A stretch of 64,000 nucleotides of DNA from Adiantum capillus-veneris (Eukaryota; Streptophyta; Polypodiopsida; Polypodiales; Pteridaceae), in assembly GCA_014529385.2 (NCBI GenBank), contig CM043968.1:2670001-2734000 (forward strand), written 5' to 3'. Position numbers and translations under genes: made by a program. Under the pieces are notes generated by a model that saw nothing but the letters and a program-made list of their open reading frames with translations, made no database searches and had not been told where the DNA came from. Shown here in pieces: positions 10,545 to 21,904 of this stretch (position 1 is its first letter; every line of letters starts with the position of its first letter).

Positions 10545-12499
10545 GGTCACAAGGACGTGGAAACTGTTATGTCACGAGGACGTGGCAACTGCTAACCTTA
10601 GTTGTTGGTTTCTTTCCAATGACTTTTGTTTTATTTTTGAGACCCTCTTTTTAACGCTGCAAATGGTCGGACATTGTATGGCCAATGTGAACGGTAGTTT
10701 CACCCGTAGACGGGAAGTTGGTCGGCACTGGAACTCCTAAAGTAAAAGGATCTCTAGGCTAAATTCAAGATCATGTAGGTACCCCCGTCGCACTTAGCAA
10801 GGTGGGATCACCAACAGAAAGTATCCGACAGTTGGGCCACATTGCACTTTTGGATGTGGTCCCTATGAGGATAGATGGTCAGCTGACCAGTGGGAGCCCA
10901 ACGGAAGCATCTCCTAAAATTTAGGAAACTGCTATTTTGGGCTAAGAAATCTATTTGCGTCATTAGCTTCAGAATGACAAGGGGAACATTTTATTACTCT
11001 GCTGCAAAGTCAACTGATGCACCACTTGAGAGATTTTTAAGCAGGAAGCCCAATGCAGGAAAATTGCATGTATGAGTGCCAAGTGGCACTTTTTGGTCAA
11101 TTTACCAAGTCCGGGAGAACAAAACTCGTAACTGACTTTTTGGAGCAATTTTGGAGGCCGATGACTGTGATTTTCACCATTTCTCTCCATTTTTGAGCTT
11201 CCCATGACTTTATCTAGGTCCAAGGAGCTCATTTTCAGCATTGGAAGGCATCAGCTGACCAGTGGGAGCCCAACGGAAGCATCTCCTAAAATTTAGGAAA
11301 CTGCTATTTTGGGCTAAGAAATCTATTTGCGTCATTAGCTTCAGAATGACAAGGGGAACATTTTATTACTCTGCTGCAAAGTCAACTGATGCACCACTTG
11401 AGAGATTTTTAAGCAGGAAGCCCAATGCAAGAAAATTGCATGTATGAGTGCCAAGTGGCACTTTTTGGTCAATTTACCAAGTCCGGGAGAACAAAACTCG
11501 TAACTGACTTTTTGGAGCAGTTTTGGAGGCTGATGACTGTGATTTTCACCATTTCTCTCCATTTTTGAGCTTCCCATGACTTTATCTAGGTCCAAGGAGC
11601 TCATTTTCAGCATTGGAAGGCATCAGATGCGTGTTTACAGGGCTGTTTTGATGAGTTTTCAGCGATACGCAGGTTATGGCAGCCATGGAAATCTTTCCCT
11701 TTTTGCATTTATTTGTTCACAGATGCATTACAGGTCAAGGGCAGAAGAGGAGGCACTCGATTTATGCTAGGGGATGCTTCATTGAGAACCTGTCACAGGT
11801 TAAGAACTATGGAGTGCTTTCTTTCCCTGTCATGTACAGTGTGGTGCTAGGAGTGATGCCCTGCACACTACACACTACTCTAGGCAAGAGCCTCCTTGAG
11901 CAGGAACAGGGGTAGCTAGCTGCTACTCCAAAGCAGGCACCGGTGAGGGTCATAACCTCACCGTACAGGTGCATTTTCAGCGCTGTGTATGTGCTGTAAA
12001 TTGATTGTTTTTCAGCCATACGGACGCCAGAACCATTGGGAATCGTGCCACCCTGGCAGAGGACAGTTAGGAGACTGTTTGGAGTTGAAAACAGGGCAAA
12101 AACCAGTAAATACAGCGTGCTGAATTTACTATTTTTGGGCAGGAATCAGAGGGTTTATGCCAGTGGAAGAGAGTTCCCGCAGGGGAATTGATTTCGCGCC
12201 AGTTTTGGGGCTATTATGTTGCCGAAATTTGGCCAAAACAAGTGGTATCTAGCTTGATACAGATAAAAGATTACCAGGACTCTTCTTTGTAATTTACCCT
12301 CCTAAAGAATAAAGAAATATCGAAAGGGGCGCCAATTTTGGGTTGTCGGCGTCTGCTCGGAGCATTCTAACTTCCGAGCCGTGTGTGTGTTTAAGTGTTA
12401 ATTCCCGTCGCATGTTCCCTTTGCAAAGTGCTCTGTGTGTGTCTAAAGTAAACAATTTCCGGTGAAAGCCAACACCTACCTCCCCACGGGCTGGTTTCA
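10545..12499 (+). repeat. Element F left LTR with internal 372-bp duplication
   Basis: It matches the right LTR (13359-14940) end to end, except that 10879-11250 is repeated almost exactly as 11251-11622, making it 373 bp longer. The AATAAA polyadenylation-type signal lies near 12307, followed by the conserved CGAAAGGGGCGCCAATTTT block. It ends GGTTTCA. Confidence 0.9.
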
Positions 12500-12596
12500 T
12501 GGTTCCATTGCTGGGATATCAATCACTTTTTCCTCAAGAAGTGAGCCTCGATTGTTTTGGGTAAAGACACAGAGTACATGAACGCGGGATTACACT

Positions 12597-12880
12597 ATGG
12601 CCGACAAAGGGCATTATGGAAGAGGTTCCTCTTCACAGGACAAACAGGAAATTCCGCATGTTCGCCCTGCCAAAAAGTGGTCAAATTAGGGCTGATTTTC
12701 TGCTGCGTTTTAGGGTTTGCAAGTATGAACCAAGATGAGATAGAGAGAGGTCCCACGGTGGTAGATTGGCCACTAGATCTCCTGAGTGATGTGGGTCTGC
12801 CAAGTGGCACGCTACTCGCCGATTCTCTGAGGCAGTTGCTTGGATTCTTTGACGCATTGGTAAATCATCTTGAAATATGA
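12597..12880 (+). pseudogene. Element F gag start remnant
   Basis: The ATG at 12597 begins the same sequence as element B gag at 23126 (atggccgacaaaggg...), but a 6-bp loss and later changes break it. Homology fades near 12660. The following open stretch, from Met at 12724 to a stop at 12880, is acidic and leucine-rich (MNQDEIERGPTVVDWPLDLL) and is not recognised. It may be a diverged gag segment. Confidence 0.5.
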
Positions 12881-12944
12881 GCTTACTTGGTCGTGGGTAG
12901 TACGCTACAGTGTTGTGGAATTATGCTCGTTTGCAGAGGCAAGA

Positions 12945-13187
12945 GCCTCTTGCACAGGTAAAAAAGTTAAGGGACAGGTTGCAAGATGCTATGTGGTGAA
13001 GTTCAAGAACTATCCACCTATGGATGGAAAGTGGATGGAAGAGCATGAACTATCAGAGTCACCAAATGTATTGCAGCTTTACCTTGAGGTCTTTGGGTTA
13101 CAGCCTACTTATACCCCAACCCAATGTCTGCAAAGGAGGGGTAATGATAGAGCTAGCACATCAAATGTACATATGAATTCAGTGTAA
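12945..13187 (+). pseudogene. Element F integrase tail with chromodomain
   Basis: From about 12958 the frame reads KGQVARCYVVKFKNYPPMDGKWMEEHEL, the chromodomain at the integrase C-terminus, then the same tail as element B and a TAA at 13185. Chromodomains of this kind direct integration to histone-marked chromatin. Sequence just upstream (ggcaagagcctcttgcacagg) matches LTR sequence at about 33684, so the chromodomain was joined to foreign sequence by deletion or recombination. Confidence 0.75.
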
Positions 13188-13358
13188 TGGATAGAAATGA
13201 CAAAAGTATGAAGGCCTCATTAAGTCATTTGTATCTATGTGTTACGACCTTTCTTGCGGATACATGCGATGATAAAAGAGTGCTAACAACACAAGATCAT
13301 CAGTGGCATGTATTTATGGTATGCAATCGAGGACGTTTGCGATTTCAAGAGGGGGGTA
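13188..13358 (+). other. Element F 3' leader and polypurine tract
   Basis: Non-coding sequence shared with element B (32635-32805), ending in the purine tract AAGAGGGGGG before TATGTCAC. The tract primes plus-strand DNA synthesis. Confidence 0.75.
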
Positions 13359-14940
13359 TGTCACGAGGACGTGGCAACTGTTATGTCACGAGGACGTGGC
13401 AATTGCTAACCTTAGTTGTTGGTTTCTTTCCAATGATTTTTGTTTTATTTTTGAGACCCTCTTTTTGAAGTTGCAAATGGTCGGACATTGTATGGCCAAT
13501 GTGAACGGTAGCAAGGCGGGATCACCAACAGAAAGTGTCCGACAGTTGGGCCACATTGCACTTTTGGATGTGGTCCCAATGAGAATAGATGGTCAGATGA
13601 CTAGTGGGAGCCCAACGGAAGCATCTCCTAAAATTTAGGAAACTGCTATTTTGGGCCACGAAATCTATTCGCGTCATTAGCTTCAGAATGATAAGGGGAA
13701 CGTTTTATTACTCTGCTGCAAAGTCAACCGATGCACCAGTTGAGAGATTTTTAAGCAGGAAGCCCAATGCGGAAAAATTGCATGTAGTGCCAAGTGGCAC
13801 TTTTTGGTCAATTTACCAAGTCTGGGAGAACAAAACTCGTAACTGACTTTTTGGAGCAGTTTTGGAGGCTGATGACTGTGATTTTCAGCAATTTCTCTCC
13901 ATTTTTAAGCTTCCCATGACTTTACCTAGGTCCAAGAAGCTCATTTTCAGCATTGGAAGACATCAGATGCGTGTTTACAGGGCTGTTTTGCTGCGTTTTC
14001 AGCGATACACAGGTTATGGCAGCCATGGAAAATCTTTCCCTTTTTGCATCTATTTGTTCACAGATGCATTACAGGTCAAGGGCAAAAGAGGGGGCGCTCG
14101 ATTTATGCTAGGGGGATGCTTCATTGAGAACCTGTCATAGGTTAAGAGCTATGGAGTGCTTTCTTTCCCTGTCATGTACACTGCGGTGCTAGGAGTGATG
14201 CCTTGCACACTACACACTACTCTCTCTCTCCCCTACGTGCAGTTATGTGATGCCCCACAAGAGGGCTCTTCATTTGACTGATGTACAGCTGTGTGGTTTC
14301 ATGGTTTTGTGTTGAGGCAAGAGCCTCCTTGAGCAGGAACAGGGGTAGCTAGCTGCTACTCCAAAGCAGGCACCAGCGAGGGTCATAACCTCACCGTACA
14401 AGTGCATTTTCAGCGCTGTGTATGCACTGTAAATTGATTGCTTTCAGCCATACGGACGCCAGAACCATTGGGAATCGTGCCCCACTGGTAGAGGACAGTT
14501 AGGGGACTATTTGGGGTTGAAAACAGGGCAAAAACCAGTAAATACAGCGTGCTGAATTTACGTTTTTGGGCAGGAATCAGAGGGTTTATGCCAGTGGAAG
14601 AGAGTTCTCGCAGGGGAATTGATTCGCGCAAGTTTAGGGGCTGTTATGTTGCCGAAATTTGGCCGAAACAAGTGGTATCTAGCTTGATACAGATAAAAGA
14701 TTCCCAAGACTCTTCTTTGTAATTTACCCTCCTAAAGAATAAAGAAATACCGAAAGGGACGCCAATTTTGGGGCCTACAGGTTGTCGGCATATGCTCAGA
14801 GCATTCTAACTTCCGAGCCGTGTGTGTGTTTAAGTGTTAATTCCCATCGCAGGTTCCCTTTGCAAAGTGCTCTGTGTGTGTGTCTAAAGTAAAGAATTTC
14901 GGGTGAAAGCCAAAGCCTACCGCCCCACGGGCCGATTTCA
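13359..14940 (+). repeat. Element F right LTR
   Basis: 1582 bp. It begins with two copies of a TATGTCACGAGGACGTGGCA unit and ends GATTTCA. The AATAAA signal lies at about 14739. It matches the left LTR apart from the 372-bp duplication there and a segment near 14220-14330. Confidence 0.9.
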
Positions 14941-15404
14941 CCAGACAGTGGAGACAAGTCACTTTGTTCCAGTGATTGGTCGCACACAGAGCTACAACAA
15001 TTGGGAGTTGGCTTGTACGTTGTGGTCTCTCGGCCGCATGTGCAACTTGTGACCATCTTGTGGAGAGTCGTCAACATACTGACATTATTCGACCGGGACG
15101 TCACATACTGCCAACACGGAGAGGAGCGCCTAAGACAGCCCCTTGTTTGGAACCCCCCGGTTAGCACTCAGAGAGGCCACTTGGTTGGTAGTCGGCCTCA
15201 TGTTTCCTGGGGTCCCATGGCAGAGGGTCCAGCACGGTCTTTAGGTAACTGGTTACAGTTTTCAGGCTTGTTAGAGGAGCTTCAGGGCCTCCAGCTACAG
15301 GGCATGAGAGGGGTGCAGAGCATGTGTCAGGACATCTCAGAGGCAGTACCAGTTGAGTGGCTCACACCTCTCGAGTCAACAACGCCCAAGTGGATGGGAG
15401 CCTT
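14941..15404 (+). pseudogene. LINE ORF2 segment between elements F and A
   Basis: It resumes the LINE with GGAGACAAGTCACTTTGTTCC, includes the unit 2/3 junction at about 15131, and ends at GGGAGCCTT, the target duplicated by element A. Matching sequence lies at 8502-8955. Confidence 0.85.
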
Positions 15405-15812
15405 TGTAACAGACTTGGACCCTCCAAGTCAAGAATCAATCACCACAGCACCAAATAACCACTTCAAAGCAATTCACAGATCACAATAGATTTGCACTGG
15501 CCCGGCGGAGTTCCGTGCCTAGAGATATTGGCCCCAAAGACTGGCGCCCCTTTCGGTATTTCTCTATGTATTAAATCAATGTCAAAGTACAAGAGAGCGG
15601 TTAGGGTTTCACTCTCAGACTCTGCGTCCAGATGCTCTGTCGCCGTGGCATTTCTGTCGCCTGTATTAGGGTTTTCAGCCACATTAGGGTTTCAAGAAAT
15701 TAGGGTTTGCAGGAATTAGGGTTTTTGGCAAAAATTAAGGTTTGCAAGAATTAGGGTTTTTGGCAGAAATTAGGGTTTTTGCTCTCAGAAGCCACGTCAT
15801 CACTTTGTGACA
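15405..15812 (-). repeat. Element A 3' LTR (internally deleted)
   Basis: 408 bp, against 614 bp for its partner. The missing block corresponds to about 21525-21735 of the 5' LTR. It carries seven exact TTAGGGTTT motifs (15601, 15666, 15684, 15700, 15716, 15751, 15770), read as AAACCCTAA in element sense. The outer end reads TGTCACAAAGTGATGACGTGGC in element sense. Confidence 0.9.
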
Positions 15813-15828
15813 TACCCCCCTCTTGAAA
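15813..15828 (-). promoter_or_regulatory. Element A polypurine tract
   Basis: In element sense this is TTTCAAGAGGGGGGTA directly before the LTR start TGTCAC. The position and purine run are as expected for the plus-strand primer. Confidence 0.85.
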
Positions 15829-16400
15829 GCATTGTAATCGCCCGCGATTACGCCTGCAAAACCGACAGAAGCCATAAACCGTCTTAGCAGACACTGACTG
15901 TTAGTACCTACGTACTAGGAACACACATCTAGCACATGTACCAATCGACAATCAAATCACACGACATCACATGACATTCAACATTCATTCAGATCTTAGA
16001 CCATGATTTATCGGCAATGTAGCTAGCAATCGCATCTAGGTCCAATCGGGACCTCATCGATGTCCGATTGACTAATCCCTATTGCAACCATGTCTATTCG
16101 AGATCAATCAGACCAAAATGCTGCAGTCATTTCGTCTATCAGTTCCAGCACTTAAAAAAAGTCAAGAACAAATCAGTATCATAATCAGGAATTCCATTTC
16201 ATAAAGTCATCCAACAGAATACTGTCAGCTCTCAGTATCCCTGAAGCTCAAAGAGACATCAGTGACTTTAGTATCAATATCGAGGCATCTTTTGACAAAG
16301 GAGCGGAGTAACTCCCCTCTTGTGCATCCCACTGCACCAGATCTCCGGCCAAGCTGAATTCTGGGTTTCGTTTGGAGTAGACTATGCTAAACCAAAAGCA
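15829..16400 (-). other. Element A 3' untranslated region
   Basis: Non-coding sequence between the chromodomain and the polypurine tract; no supportable ORF. Confidence 0.6.
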
Positions 16401-17680
16401 TCGAGGTAAAGTTTCACAATCTGAGGAGTATCTGCTAGGTCCTCCTCCTCTATCAACTTCGCATCCAATGCAGGATAGTTCTTGAACTTAACCAAGAACC
16501 GCCTTCGGACTTTACCTTTAGTCTTCGTATCCTTATGTGCAAAAATCTATTCAGGAACAAGGATCTCCTCGTTTTCTTCCACTTCGGGTTGCTTATCAGG
16601 CTCCCCATCATCAGGCACATCACCCTTAAAAGGTTTCAAGAGACTCACATGAAATGCATTGTGAATCCTCCAAGTATCTGGCACTTTCAATCGGAAGGAG
16701 ATATCATTTATCTTTTCAGTGATCTGGAAAGGTCCGTAGTATCGCATACTAAGCTTTGGAAAAAGCCTATCCTTTCCCTTTCTCTTTCTGAGGCGTGCCT
16801 TCTCAAAACGTAAGAGCACCCAATCATCCTCTTCAATTTCAAGTCGCGACGATGGCGATCCGCTGCCTTTTTCTGTCGTTCTTGAGACTTCTGCAAAGTC
16901 TCGCGAACCTTGGCAAAAGCCGTATCCAAATCTCGCGTATATTCATCCGCTTCAAAGATCTTATCTTTCATGCTTAGGAAGGGTGGAACCTTCGCAGCAC
17001 CTTCAACAATCTCAAATGGCACCTTCCCCGTCGAAGAGTGTATCGTGTTATTGTAGGCAAATTCCACCAAAGGTAAGTACTTTTCGCATTGAGTCTTCTA
17101 ATCGGAGATATAAGACTTCAATAAATCTAGAACCACTAAATTTGCAATCTCAGATTGCCCATCAGTCTGCGGTGGAACGATGATGAGAACTGCAACCGCG
17201 TGCCAATGTTCTCCCAAATTGCCTTCCAAAACAAACTCGTAAATCTGGGATCTCTGTCGGAGAAAATCGTCTCAGGCATGCCATGTAATCTGAAGATCTG
17301 GGCCACAAACAGTCTCGCTAAGTGATCCGGCTTGACTGTTTTCTTCACTTGAATGAAATGAGCCTATTTGCTAAATCTGTCAATAACAGTCCAGATACCA
17401 TCGTGACCACTCTGTGTTCTCGGGAGATCAAAATGAAATCCATTGCAATCCTTTCCCAGGGGTGGGTGGGTATGGGTAAAGGCTGTAACAATCCCTGTGC
17501 TTTATGCCCGTCATACTTGACCTTCTGGCATACTAAGCAACTGCGTACAAACTCTTCTACATCTTTTTTGAGTCTCGGCAAGAAGAAGTATCTCTCTACC
17601 CCTTTCATTGTCCTAGCAATGCCGTGGTGACCCGTAAAAGGTGGACAGTGGCATTCAATCATAACCTTTTCCCTCAACGG
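16401..17680 (-). pseudogene. Element A integrase with chromodomain
   Basis: The N-terminal zinc domain is visible near 17540-17680 (HHGIARTMKGVERYFFLP ... SCLVCQKVKYD). The catalytic core follows with AMDF near 17440 and SDRDPRFTSLFW near 17230-17270. EFAYNNTIHSSTGKVPFE lies near 17020-17070, and the GPF-type C-terminal motif MRYYGPF near 16740. A TAG at about 16550 separates VPE from IFAHKDTKTKG, which leads into the chromodomain (FLVKFKNYPALDAK, near 16470-16510). Integrase joins cDNA to host DNA and the chromodomain guides it to heterochromatin. Several frameshifts and stops make it inactive. Confidence 0.88.
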
Positions 17681-19640
17681 CTATGTAACGCAGAACATGG
17701 TTTTTCTCATCAAGTAGCCTTCCCGAATGGAGTATCCTGCTACTGTCTCCCCATCCCGTATCCGTGTGAAAATATCTGCAAAAAATCTGTATCTGTGGCA
17801 TACTGGTCGACCATATCCTCGAAGCTCCTATGATGTATCGTGGAAATAGCCAGAACCAACGACTTCCGAGACAAAGCATCTGCCACCACATTCTTTTGTT
17901 CCTGCACATGGACAATCTGGAAGTGAAACTGCGACAGGATGTTCGCCCACTGCATCTGCTTTCTTGAAAGCTGCTTCTGTGACAAGAAGTAGCGCAAACT
18001 CTGATGGTCTGTGAAGACAGTAAAATCCACTCCGAGTAGGTAATGCTGCCACTGAGTAAGAGCATGGATAACCGCCAAAAGCTCTTTCTCATAAATCTGT
18101 GCTGTCATCTCCGGCCTAGAGAACAATCGGCTCTCGTAAGCAATGACATGGCCTTCTTGCATTAAGACCGCACCCAGACTACGACCACAAGCATCACAAT
18201 ATACTTCAAATGACTTCTGCAAGTCCGGCAAAGTCAAAATTGGTCCCGTAGTCAATTTCTCTTTCAATGTCTAAAAGGCAGTCACCTCTGTTGGTCCCCA
18301 CGAGAAAGGGACTCCTTTCTGTGTCAAGCTATACAAAGGGGAAGCAACCTCTGCAAACTTTCGTATGAACCGCCTGTAGTACGAACACAGTCCCAAGAAG
18401 CTTCTAACTTCATGGACATTCTTCAAATCGAGCCAATCACGTATAGTCTCTATCTTGGCCGGATCCATTTGCACTCGTGCTGCTGAGACAATGTGTCTCT
18501 AAAAGTGTATCCCTAGTAGGAAAAATTCAATTTTCTTTGCATTAATCACTAACTTGTGATCTTGTAATGCCTGAAAGACCTGAAGCAGATGATCTCTGTG
18601 TTCTGCCTCATTCTTGGAGAAAACAATGATGTCGTCAAAGAAAGTGCCAACAAATAGCTTGTACTCGCGAAAAATCCTGTCCATCATCCGGTTAAATGTC
18701 GCAATAGCATTGATTAAGCCAAAAGGCATCACCGAAAACTCAAATAACCCAAAAGTCATCCGAAAAGCTGTGTTATAGACGTCTCCCGGCGCGATATTGA
18801 TCTGATGATATCCACTCTTCAAGTCAATCCTGCTAAAGTACGAGGATCCCTGTAACCTGTCGAGTATATCATCGATCCTAGGGATCGGAAATCTATTCTT
18901 GATGGTGATTTTGTTGAGAGCTCTATAATCGATGAGCATTCTCCAAGATCCGTCTTTCTTCAAAACCAACAACACTGGAGAGCAATACGGTGAAATACTA
19001 GGCTGGACAAGACCCTTTTCCAAGAGGTCTTTCACTTGGTTCATAATCTCTTCATTCTGTGCTCGGCTTGCATGGTAAGGTGGTCGGTTCGATGGCGTGC
19101 TTCCAGGTATCAGATCAATGGTATGATCTTCAGGCCCTCTAAAAGCAATCAGCATGAGTGTAGAGAAAAATCTTGGCGTTCTTTTGTTCAGGTCAAAACA
19201 TATTCGACGTTTATCCATCGTTCAATTCTCTCCCAAAAAAGATGAGGAAAGAAACTAAAGTTCATCAAGAACAATCTCTTAGCCCTTCATTTTGTCAAAG
19301 TCGCTTTCTTGGCCCGGTAGTCAACCACGGCGTAGTTCTTGTGGTACAAAGGGATTCCGAGTAGAACGTCACTTGCGTGCCCTGAACACCCCTGTCATTG
19401 CAAACGAAGTTTGCCAATGCTCGGTGTAATGGCAACATCCCGTATCCGGGTGCTAGTCGAACTACCTCCGCCTGTGGCGTCAGTCTGTCGGACGTAAATC
19501 CAAATCGAGCCGCCAATTCCAAGTGAAAGGAAGTTGGGCTTGGCTTCTTCAAAAGAGCTTCCTAATCCTTCGCTTGCCCTAAAAGCGGCAAAGTTTGTAC
19601 TTTCATTCATTTGATTCGGTGCAGGTCCCACGCCATGTGG
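17681..19640 (-). pseudogene. Element A protease, reverse transcriptase and RNase H
   Basis: Protease region 19290-19640: an ALLKKPSPTSFHLELAARFGF stretch stands where the catalytic DTG/DSG would be, followed one frame over by DVLLGIPLYHKNY. RT 18499-19218 is one long open frame: RPPYHASRAQ, SPVLLVLKKDGSWRMLIDYRALN, FPIPRIDDILDRLQG, SRIDLKSGYHQI, VMPFGLINAIATFNRMMD, and the catalytic FFDD (18631-18642). The connection and RNase H are 17740-18474, with CDACGRSLGAVLMQ and YEKELLAVIHAL. A stop near 18268 and frame changes separate the pieces. The polymerase copies element RNA into DNA in the particle. Confidence 0.9.
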
Positions 19641-19655
19641 TACCAGTTTTTCTTT

Positions 19656-21216
19656 TTATCTGCCTTTTCTGCCACGTCTCTCAGCTGCTTTTGAACTTTC
19701 TGGCCTTTCTTCATCTTGTTCATTCGATGCCTTGTTAGGGCACTTCGCGGAGATATGTCCATGTTCCCCGCATCCAAAGCACTTCCCCTCCCTGATGAAG
19801 CGAGCTCTCTCCTCAGGAGTAAGCTTGGGTCGTGCATCCTTGTTTTCTGGGTTGCTCTTTCTCTTTCTACTTTCATTCCCAGAAGTTTGTTCGGCTCGTT
19901 GTATCATGGCCTCATCGGTGGGGTAAGTCAGACTGCCAGAGTGAATGGCAAAGCCCCGCTTCGCATGACTCATCAACTCCTGAATAGAAGCTGACTTCTA
20001 TTCCAAGCAGTGATCTCGGATCTCTGTAGGTAGACCCAAGGTGAACCGCTTAATATGTTCTTTGAACGAGATCTTCTTGAATGAAGAGGCGGGTAGAAAA
20101 GAGCTCCAGAATCTCTCACAATAAGCGTTTATTGTATCTTTCTTGGTCATCCGAAGATGGTTCCAAGCAGCTCGTATATCGCGTTCATACTCATGCGTAA
20201 ACCAAGAAGAAATAAAAAGCTTCTTAAATTTCAGCAATTTAACTGGCGCAGTCTTGTTTAAAAGAAGCGTGGACCACCAAGTGCGAGCATTCCCCTTAAA
20301 GTAAGAGGCAGCTCTCCAAATCTTGGAGTGCTCTAAGTAGCGTCCTCCCACGAAAGCAATGTCAAACTATTATACAAAAGACAAAGCCTTCGAAGCATCT
20401 GAGTATCCTGAAAAAGTATCAAATTTGATGGAGTGTCCACCTTCCTTAAACTCTCGAACTTTCTTGCTTTTATCTTCCAGAAAGTCATACTGGTACTAGT
20501 TGGCTTTATAAAAATTCTTCTTTTTCGCATAAAAGTTTCCGTCATCGGAGTCTGAATTGTCTGTAGGCGAGTCCTCCGTAGAACTGTCAATCACACTGGG
20601 CGAAATTTAGCCTTCTTTGCCTTTTCTTGCCCTTTCCGAAGCGTTGTTTCTTGCTTCGCTTTTTGCCTTTTTTGTCTTCTTCGCTCGAATCTGAAGAGCT
20701 AGAACTGTCAGAAGAAGAAGAAGAAGAACTGGGTACTCTTTTAAAGTGAACACGCTTCTTCTGTTTCTTTGCTTTGTCAAATGTCAACTAACGACCCAAA
20801 TAACCCGGGAAGTCAGTGCCTTTCTTCTGCTTTTTGCCGTGCTTTTTGGCTTTCTTTTGCGCGTTAAAAAGCTGAGCAATCCGTGCATCAACCACCTCTT
20901 CTAGTTCCTTCTCTGAATATTTCTTGTGAGCAGAAGGTTTCTTTAGAGCGGGTTTCCGGGGTGGTCTTGTGGTTTTCTGCCACTGCTCATGCACTTCCTT
21001 AAAAGAAGTCTCGCTCATATATTTTGCAAATTTTGGGTCCTTCACAAAATTGAGCATCATCTTTGTTGCATCGCCGATCAATTGACGACGCTCCATCTCT
21101 CGTCGCTCCGCCTGAGTAGGCCGAGGCGGGCCATACTCTCTGCCGGAATCTTCGTTGTGATCCCTGCCCGCATCTCCAGATGTAGAGGGAGTCGACTGAT
21201 CCTTGCGTGAAACCAT
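19656..21216 (-). pseudogene. Element A gag
   Basis: The likely start is ATG at 21216 (MVSRKDQSTPSTSGD); upstream codons in the same frame run into the LTR. The N-terminal part is charged and Lys-rich, followed by a Ser-rich block near 20690-20730. The capsid-like core has GNARTWWSTLL near 20280 and ERFWSSFLPASS near 20090. The zinc knuckle CFGCGEHGHISAKCP lies near 19735-19785. In-frame stops include TAG at the 20788 boundary, others near 20490 and 20360, and a TAG near 19998; several are explained by C-to-T change of Gln codons. Gag packages the element RNA. Confidence 0.85.
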
Positions 21217-21277
21217 AGGTGCCGTGGAAAAAAAAAAATTTGGGGATCGGATTTCCCGTAGAAGAAAAATCGGCCGT

Positions 21278-21289
21278 GCTCTGATACCA
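21278..21289 (-). promoter_or_regulatory. Element A primer-binding site (initiator tRNA-Met type)
   Basis: In element sense it reads TGGTATCAGAGC one base inside the 5' LTR. This is the standard plant chromovirus site that pairs with the 3' end of initiator tRNA-Met to start reverse transcription. Confidence 0.9.
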
Positions 21290-21290
21290 C

Positions 21291-21904
21291 TATAAGAGAC
21301 TTGGACACTCCAAGTCAAGAATCAATCACCACAGCACCAAATAACCACTTCAAAACAATTCACAGATCACAATAGATTTGCACTGGCCCGGCGGAGTTCC
21401 GTGCCTAGTATTGACCCCATAGATTGGCACCCCTTTCGGTATTTCTTTATGTATTAAATCAATGTCAAAGTACAAGAGAGCGGTTAGGGTTTCACTCTCA
21501 GACTCTACATCCAGATGCTCTATAGAGTGAGCCCTAACTCGCCAATTTAAAGATTACAAGGCATGCCCAAAAGCAGAGCCCCAAAAGCTTTCAAAAATAA
21601 AAGCAAAAATTCTATCTCTCTCTCTCAGAGAGTAAAAATAAAGCAATGGACTCAGATTGCATCTCCCAAAAGCTGATTTTCAGCTCCGCAATTCCCGCCG
21701 CAATTTTTGGAAAAGCCGTACTGCTGCCATGTGGCATTTTTGCCGCCTGCTTTAGGGTTTCCAGCCACATTAGGGTTTCAGCCAGCAGTTAGGGTTAGGG
21801 TTTTCAAAAATTAGGGTCTACAAAAATTAGGGTTTTTGGCAGAAATTAGGGTTTGCAGGAAGTAGGGTTTCTGCTCTCAGTAGCCACGTCATCACTTTGT
21901 GACA
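21291..21904 (-). repeat. Element A 5' LTR
   Basis: 614 bp, with TTAGGGTTT motifs at 21484, 21752, 21770, 21795, 21827 and 21846. The inner end is TATAAGAGAC where the partner has TGTAACAGAC. It shares the CGAAAGGGGTGCCAAT-type block (about 21425-21455, minus sense). Confidence 0.9.

Larger units (their letters stand above)
10545..14940 (+). mobile_element. Element F: deletion-derivative chromovirus with two LTRs
   Basis: The left LTR is 10545-12499, the right LTR 13359-14940, and the internal region only 859 bp. The polypurine tract AAGAGGGGGGTA (13347-13358) sits before the right LTR and a TGGTTCCATTGC primer-site-like string follows the left LTR. The flanks are CCAG (10541-10544) and CCAGA (14941-14945), consistent with a 5-bp duplication CCAG(A) in which the left copy lost a base and the first LTR base changed T to G. 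The interior keeps only the gag start and the chromodomain tail, so F is non-autonomous. Its closest relative here is element B. Confidence 0.85.
15405..21904 (-). mobile_element. Element A: nearly full-length Ty3/gypsy chromovirus, minus strand
   Basis: A 6500-bp element with termini TG...CA and a perfect 5-bp duplication GCCTT (15400-15404 and 21905-21909) inside the LINE. In sense order (right to left) it has a 5' LTR 21291-21904, an initiator-Met primer site, gag, protease, RT, RNase H, integrase, chromodomain, polypurine tract and a 3' LTR 15405-15812. All domains are present, but stops and frameshifts occur throughout, many of them apparent CAG/CAA to TAG/TAA changes. Complete layout with a clean duplication makes this the best reference for the family. 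Confidence 0.93.

Noticed and set aside
10969-11613. Minus-strand 90-codon ORF pair (MLKMSSLDLDKVMGS...)
   Set aside because: Two copies reflect only the 372-bp LTR duplication; opposite-strand shadow of the LTR.
10890-13846. Recurring 60-90 codon ORF (QRKHLLKFRKLLFWA...) in F and B LTRs
   Set aside because: It recurs because the LTRs recur. The same place in the D LTR has an in-frame stop and there is no sign of protein-level conservation.
15590-15800. Possible interstitial telomere array
   Set aside because: TTAGGGTTT copies are spaced irregularly by 15-35 bp and lie within LTRs; they are telo-box motifs, not a telomere tract.
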